A program made the translations under genes and the position numbers. The notes under the pieces are model-generated. The model saw nothing but the letters and a program-made list of their open reading frames with translations. It ran no database searches and was not told where the DNA came from. A DNA stretch of 64,000 nucleotides from Pseudobdellovibrionaceae bacterium (GTDB lineage Bacteria > Bdellovibrionota > FAC87 > UBA2466 > JACKAF01), in the NCBI GenBank assembly GCA_020635235.1, contig JACKAF010000003.1, forward strand, positions 1 to 64,000, written 5' to 3'. Within the stretch, counting starts at the first letter, position 1. Each line of letters opens with the position of its first letter. Of the stretch, positions 26,302 to 34,954 are shown in pieces.

Positions 26302-26961
26302 ATGGATGACATTTTTCCAAAGTACCTTCGCAAAATTGTTCAGAAGCTGGATTTTCTCGGCATACCCAACCTGGGGATGCTGATCGCCGGGCTGGCAGTT
26401 CTCGCGTTTATGGCGCGCATGGGAATGAACGCCCCGCTAGAACGGTTTACTTTCGATCCTTACCTGGTTTCGCAAGGGGAATGGTGGCGGCTATTCGCTT
26501 TTCCCACCGGCCTTACCAATCCGCTCTTTCTGTTTTTTTATGTTCTCTATGTCTACTACGTAATGGGTAGCTTGGAATCTCATTGGGGACCAGGGCCGCT
26601 CACCATTTTCGTTGGCTTCTCTTACCTAATGGCAATTGCGGGCGCCTTTGCCGTCGGGCAACCCGTTTCCATTTGGTACCATGTATTGGAAAACATCAGC
26701 TTGGCTTTTGGAACGCTTTTCCCGGATGTTACTTTTTACCTTTTCTTCGTGGTTCCCGTTCGTGCCAAGTGGCTGGCGCTTTTTGCAGGTGCCTTGCTGC
26801 TTTTCCAGTTTTTTGTGGGTGGGCTTTACACGAAAATCTTTTTGGTTATCGTGTTGCTTCCTTATCTAATATTTTTTGGACCTTACCTGTTTACTCGGAT
26901 AAAAAACAGGCGTTCGCTTTCCAAACATAAGCGGCGTTTTGATCAGGATATGTGGCGATGA
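26302..26961 (+). CDS. Rhomboid-like integral membrane protein without catalytic Ser/His
   Basis: This 219-residue protein has about five to six membrane segments and a short basic tail. The early part, FDPYLVSQGEWWRLFAFP, then FYVLYVYYVMGSLESHWG, matches the rhomboid fold (the WWRLFT and E..WG region). The rhomboid catalytic GxSG is absent: the corresponding region reads ENISLAFGTLFP, and no matching His is seen, so it is probably an inactive rhomboid-like protein. It lies ten bases after pdxT and overlaps ogt (ATGA). Its function is unknown; inactive members elsewhere bind or sort membrane proteins. Confidence 0.7.
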   Translation: MDDIFPKYLRKIVQKLDFLGIPNLGMLIAGLAVLAFMARMGMNAPLERFTFDPYLVSQGEWWRLFAFPTGLTNPLFLFFYVLYVYYVMGSLESHWGPGPLTIFVGFSYLMAIAGAFAVGQPVSIWYHVLENISLAFGTLFPDVTFYLFFVVPVRAKWLALFAGALLLFQFFVGGLYTKIFLVIVLLPYLIFFGPYLFTRIKNRRSLSKHKRRFDQDMWR

Positions 26962-27458
26962 AATACACTAACAATATTTTGCAGACTCCTATCGGTAAGA
27001 TTAGCGTTTACGCCTGTGAGGACGGACTACGTGAAATTCGTTTCCAGAATCACAAGAAAGAGCCGTTGACCGATTTGCACGTCGATGCTCTGAAGCAGCT
27101 GGAGGAATATTTTGCGGGAACGCGGCAGATCTTCGAGCTCCCGCTCTCGTTGACTGGCACGGATTTTCAGGTGCGTGTCTGGGATAGCTTGCGCGTTTTG
27201 GGCTTTGGCGAGACCACCAACTACGGGAGTATTGCGCATTCCGTGGGCAGTCCGCGGGCAAGTCGAGCCGTGGGGAATGCCGTTGGCCGCAATCCCTTGC
27301 CGATCGTAATCCCCTGCCACCGCGTCATTCACGCGGGCGGTGGAATTGGCGGATTCAGCGGCGGTTTGAGTAAAAAAAGGTGGCTTCTAAACCACGAAAC
27401 TTTCCAATTCCCTACTTCGCGTCGGGATGTAGCTTCTCTTGTGAGCGTCGGTATTTGA
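26958..27458 (+). CDS. ogt: Methylated-DNA--protein-cysteine methyltransferase
   Basis: This suicide enzyme removes O6-alkyl groups from guanine by transfer to its own cysteine. The 166-residue protein has the active-site motif IPCHRV (Cys120), the preceding helix-turn-helix with RAVGNAVGRNPLP (arginine finger region) and FSGGLSKKRWLL after it. The ATG at 26958 overlaps the preceding stop; a GTG two codons earlier is also in frame. The N-terminal domain is short, as in Ogt rather than Ada. The last 47 bases overlap the convergent dedA-like gene, so the final residues (after NHETFQ) vary from the family end. Confidence 0.93.
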   Translation: MKYTNNILQTPIGKISVYACEDGLREIRFQNHKKEPLTDLHVDALKQLEEYFAGTRQIFELPLSLTGTDFQVRVWDSLRVLGFGETTNYGSIAHSVGSPRASRAVGNAVGRNPLPIVIPCHRVIHAGGGIGGFSGGLSKKRWLLNHETFQFPTSRRDVASLVSVGI

Positions 27459-28056
27459 TAAAAATCCGGATGACGACGATTGCGAAGACCGAGAATATGC
27501 CGATCGTTGCGTAGTTCTTGAGATGGCGAATCTGTACCAAGATTTGCTCGATCTCATCACCAAGATAGTGGCCAAGATAGTAACCGATGGCAATCCACAC
27601 AGGTACGCTCAGGAGCGCTGCAAGCCCGTCCAAGAGCACGAACCGCGTGTATTTCATGTGCATGGCACCTGCCGTAAAAAAGGCGACAGCTCGGAATCCT
27701 GCGACAAACCTTGCAAAGAAAACGATCTTGTCGCCAAATTTTCTGAAATAGGCTTTGGTGCGCCTAATTTTTTCGGGTTTGAAAAACGTCTGGAAGGTTT
27801 CGTGATCTAACATCGCGCGGCCTAGCTTGTGGCCGATAAAGTAGAGAAGACTGTCGCCAATTAAGACGCCAAACAACGTCGTGAGAAGGGCCAGACCGAG
27901 TTGCATGGTGCCTTCCCAGGTGAGGTAACCGGCCGCGATGAGTGGGATGTCCTCGGGCAGTGGGAAACCCAAGCCACACGCGACCAACACTCCAAACACG
28001 ATCCAGTATGCCGCTCCGCCGGAGAGTCCCGTCAGGTATTCAAAAAGCCTATCCAC
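27412..28056 (-). CDS. DedA-family inner-membrane protein
   Basis: DedA/VTT proteins are inner-membrane transporters, some of them flippases for undecaprenyl phosphate or phosphatidylethanolamine, needed for envelope integrity. This 214-residue protein has the family features: an N-terminal amphipathic stretch with FPLPEDIPLIAAGYL, GDSLLYFIGHKLG, then FARFVAGFRAVAFFTAGAM and the C-terminal ARG/GLY region VWIAIGYYLGHYLG, with several membrane segments. It reads away from the sigma-factor gene and its 3' end overlaps ogt by 47 bases. Confidence 0.9.
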   Translation of the reverse strand: MDRLFEYLTGLSGGAAYWIVFGVLVACGLGFPLPEDIPLIAAGYLTWEGTMQLGLALLTTLFGVLIGDSLLYFIGHKLGRAMLDHETFQTFFKPEKIRRTKAYFRKFGDKIVFFARFVAGFRAVAFFTAGAMHMKYTRFVLLDGLAALLSVPVWIAIGYYLGHYLGDEIEQILVQIRHLKNYATIGIFSVFAIVVIRIFIKYRRSQEKLHPDAK

Positions 28057-28097
28057 AAAGACCCATTCTTAGAAATAATGTGCTATCTAATAATGCC

Positions 28098-29132
28098 ATG
28101 ACTGCCAAGCGCAAGAAAGCTGGTTCCGGTTCGCGTGGGTCGAAAAAAGCCGTCCCCCCAAGGAAGCCCAGCCAAAAAGCAAAAAAATCACGTAAAGGCC
28201 CGAAAAAGGCGTCCGAATCGAGCTCAAGCTTAGGTCGCGTAACACGCCTTCCGTCAGTCGCAAAAAACACAGCGGTGGCACCCAGCCAGGCGGATCCTCT
28301 TTTACAAGCTTATATGAGGGAAGTACACAAGTATCCGCTGCTCAGTCGGGAGGAGGAAGCCCATTTAGCAGAAGTCTACAAAAAAGATGGCGATCGAGAG
28401 GCTTTCCAAAAGCTCGTCACCAGCAACCTGCGATTCGTGGTCAAAATTGCGTACCAATACATCAACTATCGGCTAAAACTTTTGGATCTGATCCAAGAAG
28501 GCAACATGGGGTTAGTGAAGGCCGTGGAGGAGTTTGATCCGTACCGTGGTGTTCGGCTGACGACCTATGCCGTTTGGTGGATTAGAAGTTACATGCAGGA
28601 CGCCATTTTGCGAAATTACTCGCTTGTTAAAATGGGTACGACGCAGGCCCAAAAAAAGCTATTCTACCGATTGCGAAAAGAGCAGGCTCGGCTGGAGCGC
28701 GAGGGAATCGCTCCACCCCAAAGGTTGAAGCTTCTCGCCAGTCGCCTAGATGTTCGCGAAAAAGACGTTGTAGAAATGCAGCAACGTATGGGGGGACGAG
28801 ATGTCTCCTTAGACGCGCCGACGTCCTCGGACGATGATAAAAGGCGTATACAGTTTCTAGCAGACGATGCGGAGGCCGTGGACGATACTCTCGCGGACTC
28901 TGAACAGCGTGCGCATTTTACGCGCATACTCCGGGAGTTCTCCGCTACCTTAGAAGGCCGTGACAAATCCTTTTTTGATCAGCGCTTGATAGCAGAGAAG
29001 CCAAAGACCTTGCAGGAGCTGGGCGACGAGTTCGGCGTCAGCAAGGAGCGTGCACGCCAGATCGAAGAGAAGATCAAGGAACGGCTCAAGGCCTTTGTCG
29101 TCGAGCGATACCCCGATTACAACTTGATTTGA
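28098..29132 (+). CDS. RNA polymerase sigma-70-family factor, RpoH-like, with lysine-rich N-terminal tail
   Basis: This 344-residue sigma factor resembles the heat-shock factor RpoH (sigma-32). Region 2 contains LIQEGNMGLVKAVEEFDP (about 131-148) and TTYAVWWIRSYMQ; the middle part MQQRMGGRDVSLDAP is RpoH-like; region 4.2 has LGDEFGVSKERARQIEEKI near the C terminus. Residues 1-45 are an unusual tail rich in Lys, Arg, Ser and Pro. The frame is open 52 codons upstream, but that part is dedA antisense sequence; the ATG at 28098 is the likely start although it lacks a ribosome site. It is the only sigma factor here, and its regulon is unknown. Confidence 0.88.
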   Translation: MTAKRKKAGSGSRGSKKAVPPRKPSQKAKKSRKGPKKASESSSSLGRVTRLPSVAKNTAVAPSQADPLLQAYMREVHKYPLLSREEEAHLAEVYKKDGDREAFQKLVTSNLRFVVKIAYQYINYRLKLLDLIQEGNMGLVKAVEEFDPYRGVRLTTYAVWWIRSYMQDAILRNYSLVKMGTTQAQKKLFYRLRKEQARLEREGIAPPQRLKLLASRLDVREKDVVEMQQRMGGRDVSLDAPTSSDDDKRRIQFLADDAEAVDDTLADSEQRAHFTRILREFSATLEGRDKSFFDQRLIAEKPKTLQELGDEFGVSKERARQIEEKIKERLKAFVVERYPDYNLI

Positions 29133-29135
29133 GCT

Positions 29136-29666
29136 CTAGTCTGAACTGACTTCTGTATCGGCGAGTTTTAGCCAGCCGGAGGCGGTCACCTGCGAACCTA
29201 CCTGAGTACCTGTGCCCGAAGTTTGGGAACCCCCAAACGACGAGAGCCCATTTATCTTAAGCTGTGTGGGATCAATGGAAAAACTCCACGAACCCAGGGC
29301 GAGGCTGACGAAGCAGGTCTTGTTGTTTTCGTCCCGTCTCCCAGTGGCGCTGCCGGTGGCGATAATGCGATTGTTCTCATAACGAACCGACACATTCGCA
29401 AAGGCGTAGAGCACCGTTCCGTCCTGAAATGTGCAGCGGTTTCCAATGACAATCTCACGCGCCGAAAGAGCTAGGCGCACTGCGAAATCAATATTTCCGC
29501 CTCTTTCATCCCTACCCCAGATGCCGCGCAAGGCCGTCGGTGTGCGTGTCGCATTCGACGGGATAGAGAAAAGATCATCGCGAAGGCGGGACTCTCCAGG
29601 ACTGAGGGCGTCCGCGCAACCAACCACAAAAATCAGAGTCAGAGCCAGACTTATGTAAAACTTCAT
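29136..29666 (-). CDS. Putative lipoprotein of unknown function
   Basis: The 176-residue product begins with a lipoprotein signal ending in VVGC (Cys17), so it is probably lipid-anchored in the periplasm or outer membrane. The mature part has two further cysteines (GNRCTFQDG and NKTCFVSL) and reads as a beta-rich domain followed by a Gly/Ser/Thr-rich segment (GGSQTSGTGTQVGS). I recognise no family. Its start overlaps the end of the dehydrogenase gene by four bases, so they are cotranscribed. It ends three bases from the convergent sigma-factor gene. Confidence 0.75.
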   Translation of the reverse strand: MKFYISLALTLIFVVGCADALSPGESRLRDDLFSIPSNATRTPTALRGIWGRDERGGNIDFAVRLALSAREIVIGNRCTFQDGTVLYAFANVSVRYENNRIIATGSATGRRDENNKTCFVSLALGSWSFSIDPTQLKINGLSSFGGSQTSGTGTQVGSQVTASGWLKLADTEVSSD

Positions 29667-31294
29667 TCCGCCTCCATGTAGGGATAACGATAATCCGTCG
29701 GTGGAGCGAAAGTCTCAGAAACCGTCCGCATCGAAACCCAGCGAACTAGATTGAACAGGCTTCCTGCTTTGTCGTTGGTGCCAGAAGCGCGGCCGCCTCC
29801 GAAAGGCTGCTGCCCGACTACGGCGCCGGTCGGCTTGTTGTTTATGTAGAAATTTCCCGCGCTGTTTTCAAGAACTACTGAGGCACGATCCACCGCCGCC
29901 CGGTCCTGAGCGAAAATGCAGCCGGTCAGGCCGTATGGCGAAGTGTTGTCGCACAAACGCAACGTCTCTTCAAATTTACCGTCCTCATACACGTATACGG
30001 TCAATACAGGGCCAAAGAGCTCCTCCTGCATGGTTACGTAGTCCGGTTTTTTGGCCTCGATGACGGTAGGAGAGATAAAGTATCCCTGTTTGTCGTCACA
30101 ATGCCCGCCGACCACGATCTCTGCGTTGGGATCTTTCTTAGCCCCCTCAATATGACTTTTGAGCTTCTCAAACGAAGCATTGTCGATGACGGCACCCATG
30201 AAGTTTCGGAAGTCGCTGGTATCGCCCATTTTTATCGATTCTACCTGAGCTACAAGTTCGTCCTTGATAGCCGACCAAACCGTTTTCGGAATATAGGCTC
30301 GAGAGGCCGCCGAACATTTTTGTCCCTGGTACTCGAAAGCCCCGCGAACAAGTGCTGTCACCAAAGCTGCCCTATCCGCTGAGGCATGCGCGAAGACAAA
30401 ATCCTTGCCGCCCGTTTCTCCAACGATTCTAGGATAGCTCTTGTAGCGCGTGATATTGTTACCGACGGTCTGCCACATATGCTGGAATACACCCGTGCTA
30501 CCGGTGAAATGGATTCCTGCAAGCTTTTCCGACTCCAGAACCGGGTTGCCCACATCTCCGCCACGGCCGGGCAAAAATTGAATGACGCCAGGAGGAAGTC
30601 CCGCTTCTTCGAGTAGCTTCAAAGTGTAGTAGGCGGAGTAAACAGACGTAGATGCCGGCTTCCAAAGTACCACGTTCCCCATCAGAGCCGGAGCCGTCGG
30701 CAAATTCCCTCCGATGGAGGTGAAGTTGAACGGTGTTACGGCAAAAACAAAACCTTCCAGTGGGCGGTACTGCAAACGGTTCCACATTCCCGGAGCCGAT
30801 TCAGGCTGAATGGCGTAAAGCTGTTTCTGAAACGCGACGTTGAAACGGAAAAAATCGATGAGCTCGCAGGCCGCGTCGATCTCGGCTTGGTGAGCGGTTT
30901 TGCTCTGCCCGAGCATAGTGGCGGCGTTGAGGATCGGGCGGTACTTGGTAGCCAGCAACTCGGAAGCCTTCAGGAAGATGGAAGCGCGCGCGTCAGCAGA
31001 AAACCGCGACCACTCCTGCAGCGCTTTCTGGCTCCCTTCGATGGCGGCTTGAACCTCCTTGGTCCCGGCCTGGTGAAAAGTTCCAAGTTGAAGAGACTTG
31101 TTGTGTGGCGAGCGGATTTCAGCCGTTTTTCCGGTACGGACTTCTTCTCCATTAATAATGATGGGGATCTCTACAGGGTTGGCTTCAAAATCCGCTAGCT
31201 GTTTCTTAAGCGTCTTGGTTTCCGGAGAACCGGAGCGATAGTTCAAAACCGGCTCATTTTTTGGCACCGGAACGGTGGATTGCAGATTGGACAT
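29663..31294 (-). CDS. pruA: L-glutamate gamma-semialdehyde (1-pyrroline-5-carboxylate) dehydrogenase
   Basis: This NAD-dependent aldehyde dehydrogenase oxidises glutamate semialdehyde to glutamate, the second step of proline breakdown. The 543-residue length and phrases such as FVFAVTPFNFTSIGGNL, RIVGETGGKDFVFAH, the active-site Cys in FEYQGQKCSAASRAY, and PTGAVVGQQPFGGGRASGTN mark the free-standing P5C dehydrogenase group (as in eukaryotic ALDH4A1 and its bacterial relatives). The upstream frame extends 32 codons more, but ATG 31294 follows a GGGAGG site. No proline dehydrogenase gene is in the window. A terminator lies between it and the upstream basic-protein gene, so it has its own promoter. 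Confidence 0.92.
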   Translation of the reverse strand: MSNLQSTVPVPKNEPVLNYRSGSPETKTLKKQLADFEANPVEIPIIINGEEVRTGKTAEIRSPHNKSLQLGTFHQAGTKEVQAAIEGSQKALQEWSRFSADARASIFLKASELLATKYRPILNAATMLGQSKTAHQAEIDAACELIDFFRFNVAFQKQLYAIQPESAPGMWNRLQYRPLEGFVFAVTPFNFTSIGGNLPTAPALMGNVVLWKPASTSVYSAYYTLKLLEEAGLPPGVIQFLPGRGGDVGNPVLESEKLAGIHFTGSTGVFQHMWQTVGNNITRYKSYPRIVGETGGKDFVFAHASADRAALVTALVRGAFEYQGQKCSAASRAYIPKTVWSAIKDELVAQVESIKMGDTSDFRNFMGAVIDNASFEKLKSHIEGAKKDPNAEIVVGGHCDDKQGYFISPTVIEAKKPDYVTMQEELFGPVLTVYVYEDGKFEETLRLCDNTSPYGLTGCIFAQDRAAVDRASVVLENSAGNFYINNKPTGAVVGQQPFGGGRASGTNDKAGSLFNLVRWVSMRTVSETFAPPTDYRYPYMEAE

Positions 31295-31364
31295 GTCGAA
31301 CCCTCCCTTAGAGACTGTCACCACATTGCCTACCACTAAGGAGGTGTACGGACAAGAGTGGGCG

Positions 31365-31406
31365 AAAAAAGCCCGCTGTCTTTTATGCAAGAATCAGCGG
31401 GCTTTT
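31365..31406 (-). terminator. Bidirectional-looking intrinsic terminator after the basic-protein gene
   Basis: GCCCGCTG (31371-31378) pairs with CAGCGGGC (31395-31402) around a 16-base loop. On the minus strand the stem is followed by six T residues (A run 31365-31370), and on the plus strand by TTTT (31403-31406). It ends the transcript of the minus-strand gene at 31434-31751, about 30 bases after its stop. Confidence 0.8.
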
Positions 31407-31433
31407 CAAAAAACGCTATGCCACGTCGTATAA

Positions 31434-31751
31434 TTACTTCTTGCGACGCTTTGTCTTGCTGCGTTTGGTTTTGCGCTTTGCAGCTTTTCCGCCGCGGCGT
31501 CTTTTGTTCTTCGACTTCTTCTTGCGGCCGGCACGCGACATCTTCACGCAGGAAAGGTCTCCCTGCTTGTCGATGAAATAAAGAAAGCCAGGCTTTCTTT
31601 TCACGCCGAGCTTCGCGACGACCTTGGGCTTTGCTTTGGCGGCTTTGCGTCCACGTCCCATCTTTGCCTTGGAGATGTTTCCTTTTTTGTCCAAGAAGTA
31701 AAGATAGCCGTCTTCTTTTTTAATGCCGACTTTTTCAACTTTTGTGGCCAT
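31434..31751 (-). CDS. Small very basic protein with two YLYF/IDK repeats
   Basis: This 105-residue protein has two copies of a 30-residue unit (about 7-36 and 47-76): K(V/L)G(I/V)K, then G(Y/F)LYF(L/I)DK(K/Q)G(N/D)(I/L)S, then KM(G/S)R. Each is followed by a basic linker, and the C-terminal third (76-105) is almost purely Lys and Arg. I recall similar short proteins as conserved hypotheticals in myxobacteria and bdellovibrios, but know no function. The composition is histone-like and suggests nucleic-acid binding, which is inference. It has a strong AGGAG site and a good terminator, and so looks well expressed. Confidence 0.8.
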   Translation of the reverse strand: MATKVEKVGIKKEDGYLYFLDKKGNISKAKMGRGRKAAKAKPKVVAKLGVKRKPGFLYFIDKQGDLSCVKMSRAGRKKKSKNKRRRGGKAAKRKTKRSKTKRRKK

Positions 31752-31815
31752 GGGCTACTCCTGAAAGATTATGGGCTTATGCTACCAATTCTTACGCAGA
31801 AGTGGGACAAAATTC

Positions 31816-32580
31816 TTAGGCTTCGAGTTTCCAAATTGGAATATCGAAAACATTTGTCTGCAGGGAGAGCTCGCCTTCGGACTGACGACAAACGACAGCG
31901 TCCAATTCCAGTTTCTTTAGATCCTCGGTGAAGGCGCTGACGGTGTAGGCCGAAAATGCGTGGCGCACGGCTTGCTTCGTCTGGATTTTGATGAAATCGA
32001 GAGCTTCTTCGTGTCGCAAAACGAGTTTTCCTTCGGGTTTGGTACTCAAGTGCATCCCGTACTCGACCAGCTGTGGCGGGATTTCGAGGATCTGTCCCCA
32101 GGTGGCGAAATAGCGTGTGGGGTCCTGAGCCTCGATCGGAAATGGCCCGACATTTTTGCGCCAGGAGTCCAAACGTGCCTCGGCGTCCTGCGGACTTACC
32201 CAACTTAGATCATCCGGAGTGGTATCTGCCGCGAGTGCGTCGGCATAATGCCCTTTGTAAATGGCAATTTCTTCCTGAATGGGCAGTCGATTCAAACCAA
32301 TACAGTCCACATTGAGAAACAGCGTGAAAGGGATGTTCCGGGCCACAAGTTCCGGTACGGCGTTCAAAAAGGTGCTTTTTCGGGGATTTTCGAGACAGAT
32401 GGCCGCCTGATTGGAAAGATTTCCCTCGCGTAGACCCTTTACAAGATCTGCCACCTTAGCAAATTTGAAGTACTTGCCGACCTCGTCCAATTTTTCGCTA
32501 AACGTCTCTCTGTCCGGTACGTGGTCCTCACAAAGTACAATGGCTGTTCCGGAACCAAATATCTTCTTAATCCATTTCAT
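31816..32580 (-). CDS. Degenerate polysaccharide-deacetylase-like (NodB-fold) protein
   Basis: The 254-residue protein resembles carbohydrate esterase 4 domains: ICLENPRKSTFLNAVPELVA, then IPFTLFLNVDCIG, matches the NodB pattern in which a DDG strand is followed by helix and TxFxN. The metal-binding Asp-Asp is Glu64-Asn65, and the HxxxH motif is His177 with Lys181, so it is probably inactive. WVSPQDAEARL and TWGQILE resemble the later parts of the family. There is no signal peptide. Its ATG overlaps the hemN stop by four bases, so it ends the haem operon. A structural or sensory role is possible but unknown. Confidence 0.65.
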   Translation of the reverse strand: MKWIKKIFGSGTAIVLCEDHVPDRETFSEKLDEVGKYFKFAKVADLVKGLREGNLSNQAAICLENPRKSTFLNAVPELVARNIPFTLFLNVDCIGLNRLPIQEEIAIYKGHYADALAADTTPDDLSWVSPQDAEARLDSWRKNVGPFPIEAQDPTRYFATWGQILEIPPQLVEYGMHLSTKPEGKLVLRHEEALDFIKIQTKQAVRHAFSAYTVSAFTEDLKKLELDAVVCRQSEGELSLQTNVFDIPIWKLEA

Positions 32581-33935
32581 AGTGTCTTCGAGTATGCCGT
32601 CGACTTCTCGTTTTTCAGATAGCTGTCAAACACCATGGCTGCGTTTCTGACAAAGAGTCTTCCAAGAGGCGTACACCGCAACCGCGAAGCGTCGCGCTCC
32701 AGAAGTCCATCCCGATCGAGCTCTTCCAAGGCGTCCAATTCCTCATCATAACGGACTTCAAAATCTTCATCAAACTGCTGACGGTACAAACTATAGGGAA
32801 CTTCGAAGCGGCACATCAGATTCTGGATAATCCATTTGCGTTTGCGATCGTCGTCGCTAAGAACGCACCCCCGAAAGGTCGCATACCCTTTTTCGCTTAT
32901 GGATTGCTGATAGGGGCCGACCTCACGGACATTTTGGAAAAAACCACCGTTAATCTCGCCAATGGCGGAGGCACCTATTCCGAGCAGATGGGTGCCGCGT
33001 TTGACCGTATAACCCATGAAATTCCGGTACAGCGTACCTCGATCTAGTGCCAGGCTGAGCTCATCATCCGGGACGGCGAAGTGGTCCATGCCGATTGCGA
33101 TGTAGCCTGTTTCCTGGAGCTGTTCGTAGGCCAAAGAGAAAATGGCAACGCGTTCGTCTACCGGAGGCATCGGGTTTTTTTCCAGGATGCGTTGGTGCGG
33201 TCGCAGACTTGGAAGATGAGCATAGTTGTAGAGAGCAATCCGATCGGGGCGCATCCGAATGACTTTTTCTATGGTGCGGGAGAAGCTCTCAAGCGTCTGA
33301 AAGGGAAGTCCGTAAATCAAATCGAAGTTGATCCCGCGGTAGCCCAGACTCCGGCAGTATTCCAACATGTCTTGAGTCATTTCCGGGCTTTGAATCCGGT
33401 TTACCGCCTGCTGCACCTGCGGATCAAAATCCTGAACGCCCAGACTCACGCGGTTAAAGCCTTCCTGGCGCAGGGTCCGCAGCTGCTCTTGGCTTGTCAC
33501 TCTCGGATCGATTTCAATGCTGACTTCGGCATCGTCTTCCAAGTCGAAGCGCTTCAATGTGTGTCTCTGCAGGCGCTCGATTTCTGACGCGGGAAGAAAA
33601 GTGGGCGTGCCACCACCCCAGCTAATCTGGCTTAGGCGCCGGCGCGTACCGAGTGCGTCTGCAACGGAATCGATCTCCGCCGTAAGAGCGTCCACATAGG
33701 GGTGGGACACCTGCGCGTCATGCGTGATCTTGATATTGCAGCCGCAGTAATAACAGAGGGATTCGCAAAACGGGATATGCGCGTACAGGGCAAGGGGCAC
33801 AGAAGGATCCGAAGTACGCAGAGTCTCCTGGTAGGTGTCCGGGCCGATACTGTCGCTCCAGTGCGGCGCCGTTGGGTAGGACGTATAACGGGGCCCGGGC
33901 CGGCTGTATTTCATAAAGAGCGGCTTCAGATCCAT
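32577..33935 (-). CDS. hemN: Oxygen-independent coproporphyrinogen III oxidase
   Basis: HemN is a radical SAM enzyme that decarboxylates coproporphyrinogen III to protoporphyrinogen IX without oxygen. The 452-residue protein has the cluster motif HIPFCESLCYYCGC (Cys57, 61, 64, 66), the same spacing as E. coli HemN including the fourth Cys. SWGGGTPTFL, the N-terminal YSRPGPRYTSYPTAP lid and the HemN C-terminal domain are also present, so it is a true HemN rather than HemW. It overlaps hemE by ten bases and the deacetylase-like gene by four. Confidence 0.96.
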   Translation of the reverse strand: MDLKPLFMKYSRPGPRYTSYPTAPHWSDSIGPDTYQETLRTSDPSVPLALYAHIPFCESLCYYCGCNIKITHDAQVSHPYVDALTAEIDSVADALGTRRRLSQISWGGGTPTFLPASEIERLQRHTLKRFDLEDDAEVSIEIDPRVTSQEQLRTLRQEGFNRVSLGVQDFDPQVQQAVNRIQSPEMTQDMLEYCRSLGYRGINFDLIYGLPFQTLESFSRTIEKVIRMRPDRIALYNYAHLPSLRPHQRILEKNPMPPVDERVAIFSLAYEQLQETGYIAIGMDHFAVPDDELSLALDRGTLYRNFMGYTVKRGTHLLGIGASAIGEINGGFFQNVREVGPYQQSISEKGYATFRGCVLSDDDRKRKWIIQNLMCRFEVPYSLYRQQFDEDFEVRYDEELDALEELDRDGLLERDASRLRCTPLGRLFVRNAAMVFDSYLKNEKSTAYSKTL

Positions 33936-34954
33936 AGCGTACGTGCCTCATCGACAAAAGCCTTGGCGTTCGCCACCGGGACATCTTTCAAGATCCCGTG
34001 TCCCAGATTGAGGATCGCCGGTTTTGAGAGCGTTCGTGCTTGCTGCACCAGTTCTCGCGTCTTGAGTCTTACCGTACCCTCATCCTGCAGAAGTGTGGTG
34101 GGATCCAAATTCCCTTGAAGGCTGAATCCAGACCCCAGAAGAGTTTCCCACTGCGGGAGTGTTAGATTTGCGTCGACACTCAAAATGTCAGCTTTCAGCT
34201 TAGAAACAACAGGTGCCAAGTGCGCGGCCTGTTTGAAATAGTAGATTCGTGGCACATTCAACGGCGCCAGTTTTTCAAAAATGCCGTTGATGATGGGCAG
34301 GTAGTATTCCTCGTAAAAACCAAGAGGTAGAACGCTGGCCCAGGTGTCGAAGAGTTGCACCGCATGGGCTCCAGAGCGAATCTGGTACTCCAGGTACGCT
34401 GACGTCGCGTTTGCCAGTGTCCTGAGAACTTCGGCAAGCCCGTTCGGATCTTTTTGCATCCAGCCGAGTAGGTGTCTGAACTCTCGGCTCGAGCGCCCCT
34501 CAATTAGGTAGCTTGCTACCGTCCATGGAGCCCCTGCGAATCCGAACAATGCCTTTGACGGGTGAAGGCCCTCGCGAATGGACGTGAGCGCCTCACCAAC
34601 AAATCCGGTGTGCTTGGCCGGATCAAAACTCTGAAAAACATCAAAGTCCGCTCGGCTTCGTAGCGGGGTCGGGAGAACGGGACCAACGCCCTCGTGTAGC
34701 TCGACCGGTACACCCAACCCGTAGGGGAGAGTCAGGATGTCTGAGAAAAAAATCACAGCGTCGACATCCAAAACTTCTAGGGGGAGCAAGCTTACTTTTG
34801 CGGCGACTTCCGGCCGGCTTACCATCTCCCAGAATGTATTTTCCTTTCGGATGTCGCGGTAACTCTGCAGGTAGCGGCCCGCCTGGCGCATCATCCAGAC
34901 GGGAAAACGTCCAAGAGACTCCCCTTCCAGGTGTCGGATAATGTCTGGTTTCAT
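33926..34954 (-). CDS. hemE: Uroporphyrinogen decarboxylase
   Basis: HemE decarboxylates the four acetate side chains of uroporphyrinogen III to give coproporphyrinogen III. The 342-residue protein has the signature PVWMMRQAGRYLQSYR near the N terminus, the FFSDILTLPYGLG motif and GFAGAPWT. The ATG overlaps the response regulator stop by four bases. Confidence 0.96.
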   Translation of the reverse strand: MKPDIIRHLEGESLGRFPVWMMRQAGRYLQSYRDIRKENTFWEMVSRPEVAAKVSLLPLEVLDVDAVIFFSDILTLPYGLGVPVELHEGVGPVLPTPLRSRADFDVFQSFDPAKHTGFVGEALTSIREGLHPSKALFGFAGAPWTVASYLIEGRSSREFRHLLGWMQKDPNGLAEVLRTLANATSAYLEYQIRSGAHAVQLFDTWASVLPLGFYEEYYLPIINGIFEKLAPLNVPRIYYFKQAAHLAPVVSKLKADILSVDANLTLPQWETLLGSGFSLQGNLDPTTLLQDEGTVRLKTRELVQQARTLSKPAILNLGHGILKDVPVANAKAFVDEARTLWI

